A stretch of DNA of 5,218 bases, taken from an uncultured Oscillospiraceae bacterium. GTDB lineage: Bacteria; Bacillota; Clostridia; Oscillospirales; Acutalibacteraceae. Below the pieces are notes generated by a model. It did no database searches. It was given only the letters and a program-made list of their open reading frames with translations, and was not told the DNA's origin. Positions 4,853 through 5,218 of this stretch are shown piece by piece. The stretch spans positions 1-5,218 of the forward strand of contig USIA01000128.1 of NCBI GenBank assembly GCA_900554535.1, written 5' to 3'. Every line of letters begins with the position of its first letter. Position 1 is the stretch's first letter. A program made the translations under genes and the position numbers.

Positions 4853-5218
4853 TTAAGCAATCCAAATCGCATGTTTCGGGCATACGCCAAAGCAAAGGCC
4901 ACACACCCGGCACTGTGTTGGGTCGACCTGCATCCTGCCTCGTTCATCAAAGGTGCGTGCCCGGTAAGCGCATGCTGTGACACAGCGGTTGCAGTGAACA
5001 CACTTCTCCGCGTCAAACGCAAAATCGCACGGCTGCTTTTCCGGCAAAAGGCCGCTTCGCAATGTCAGCCGGGATACCGATGCGATATTGGGATACTGAT
5101 AGCGGTCCATCAATTCGGCGAGATCCGCTGTCAGGCGGCGAAAGACGTCAGGGCCCTGGAGAATGGCGGCCGTGCACACCCCGACCGCCGTTGCGCCTGC
5201 CATCAGCATTTCCAGCGC
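4853..5218 (-). CDS. C-terminal part of a PreA/dihydropyrimidine dehydrogenase-like protein with 2[4Fe-4S] ferredoxin domain (partial)
   Basis: Only the last 121 residues are in the window; the frame runs off the right edge (ALEMLMAGATAVGVCTA), and the ATG at 5209 is internal. The first part is the end of an FMN-binding dihydroorotate-dehydrogenase-type TIM barrel. The VCTA after the last strand resembles the VCSA/VCTA of dihydropyrimidine dehydrogenase and PreA, where PyrD usually has VGTA. A linker then leads to a bacterial ferredoxin domain at about 4862-5011 with two clusters: CVHCNRCVTAC and CRVCGLCFGVCP. The first lacks the usual Pro after its fourth Cys. Family members reduce pyrimidine rings with NAD(P)H, often with a second subunit (PreT) that may lie outside the window. 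As the first visible gene of the operon, it likely feeds electrons to, or reduces, a ring compound. PyrD-like or other flavin reductases remain possible. Confidence 0.85.
   Translation of the reverse strand, partial: ALEMLMAGATAVGVCTAAILQGPDVFRRLTADLAELMDRYQYPNIASVSRLTLRSGLLPEKQPCDFAFDAEKCVHCNRCVTACAYRARTFDERGRMQVDPTQCRVCGLCFGVCPKHAIWIA

Overview
The window looks like chromosomal DNA from an anaerobic, moderately GC-rich Gram-positive bacterium, most likely a gut-type Clostridia/Oscillospirales relative. This is inferred from strong AAGGAGG ribosome sites, a bacterial 2[4Fe-4S] ferredoxin domain, and tight operon spacing. No phage, IS, CRISPR, tRNA or rRNA feature is visible.

Left part (1-930). 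A YfcE-type metallophosphoesterase is encoded on the minus strand (205-747). Left of it, the first 160 bases carry an open frame cut by the window edge, whose strand I cannot settle. A 179-base divergent region (748-926) holds one plausible promoter in each direction: a TTGCAG-17-TATAAT promoter for yfcE and an extended -10 (TGTTATAAT) for the flavoprotein on the other side.

Middle (927-1901). A plus-strand FMN-dependent NADH-azoreductase-like flavoprotein (927-1514) is followed by 387 bases with no intact gene. That gap holds a minus-strand reading frame that looks like a decayed protein (two internal stops, no start codon) and a large nested hairpin (1786-1848) that may end plus-strand transcription.

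Right part (1902-5218). Five minus-strand genes form an apparent operon, transcribed from the right edge leftwards: (1) the C-terminal end of a PreA/dihydropyrimidine-dehydrogenase-like flavin TIM barrel fused to a 2[4Fe-4S] ferredoxin; (2) a COG0402-type amidohydrolase/deaminase; (3) a FolB-like (dihydroneopterin aldolase) T-fold protein; (4) a small cupin; (5) a TIM-barrel protein of no family I can name. Gaps between genes are 82, 33, 13 and 39 bases.

The most interesting signal is this five-gene set. Two of its enzymes have substitutions at positions that normally define specificity or catalysis. In the FolB-like protein the Glu that anchors the 2-amino group of pterins is Gln. In the amidohydrolase the beta-strand-6 His is Gln, while all predicted metal ligands are kept. 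Together they suggest an uncharacterised route that reduces, deaminates and cleaves a pterin- or purine-like heterocycle, rather than folate biosynthesis. That pathway is inference; the gene families and the substitutions are read from the sequence.
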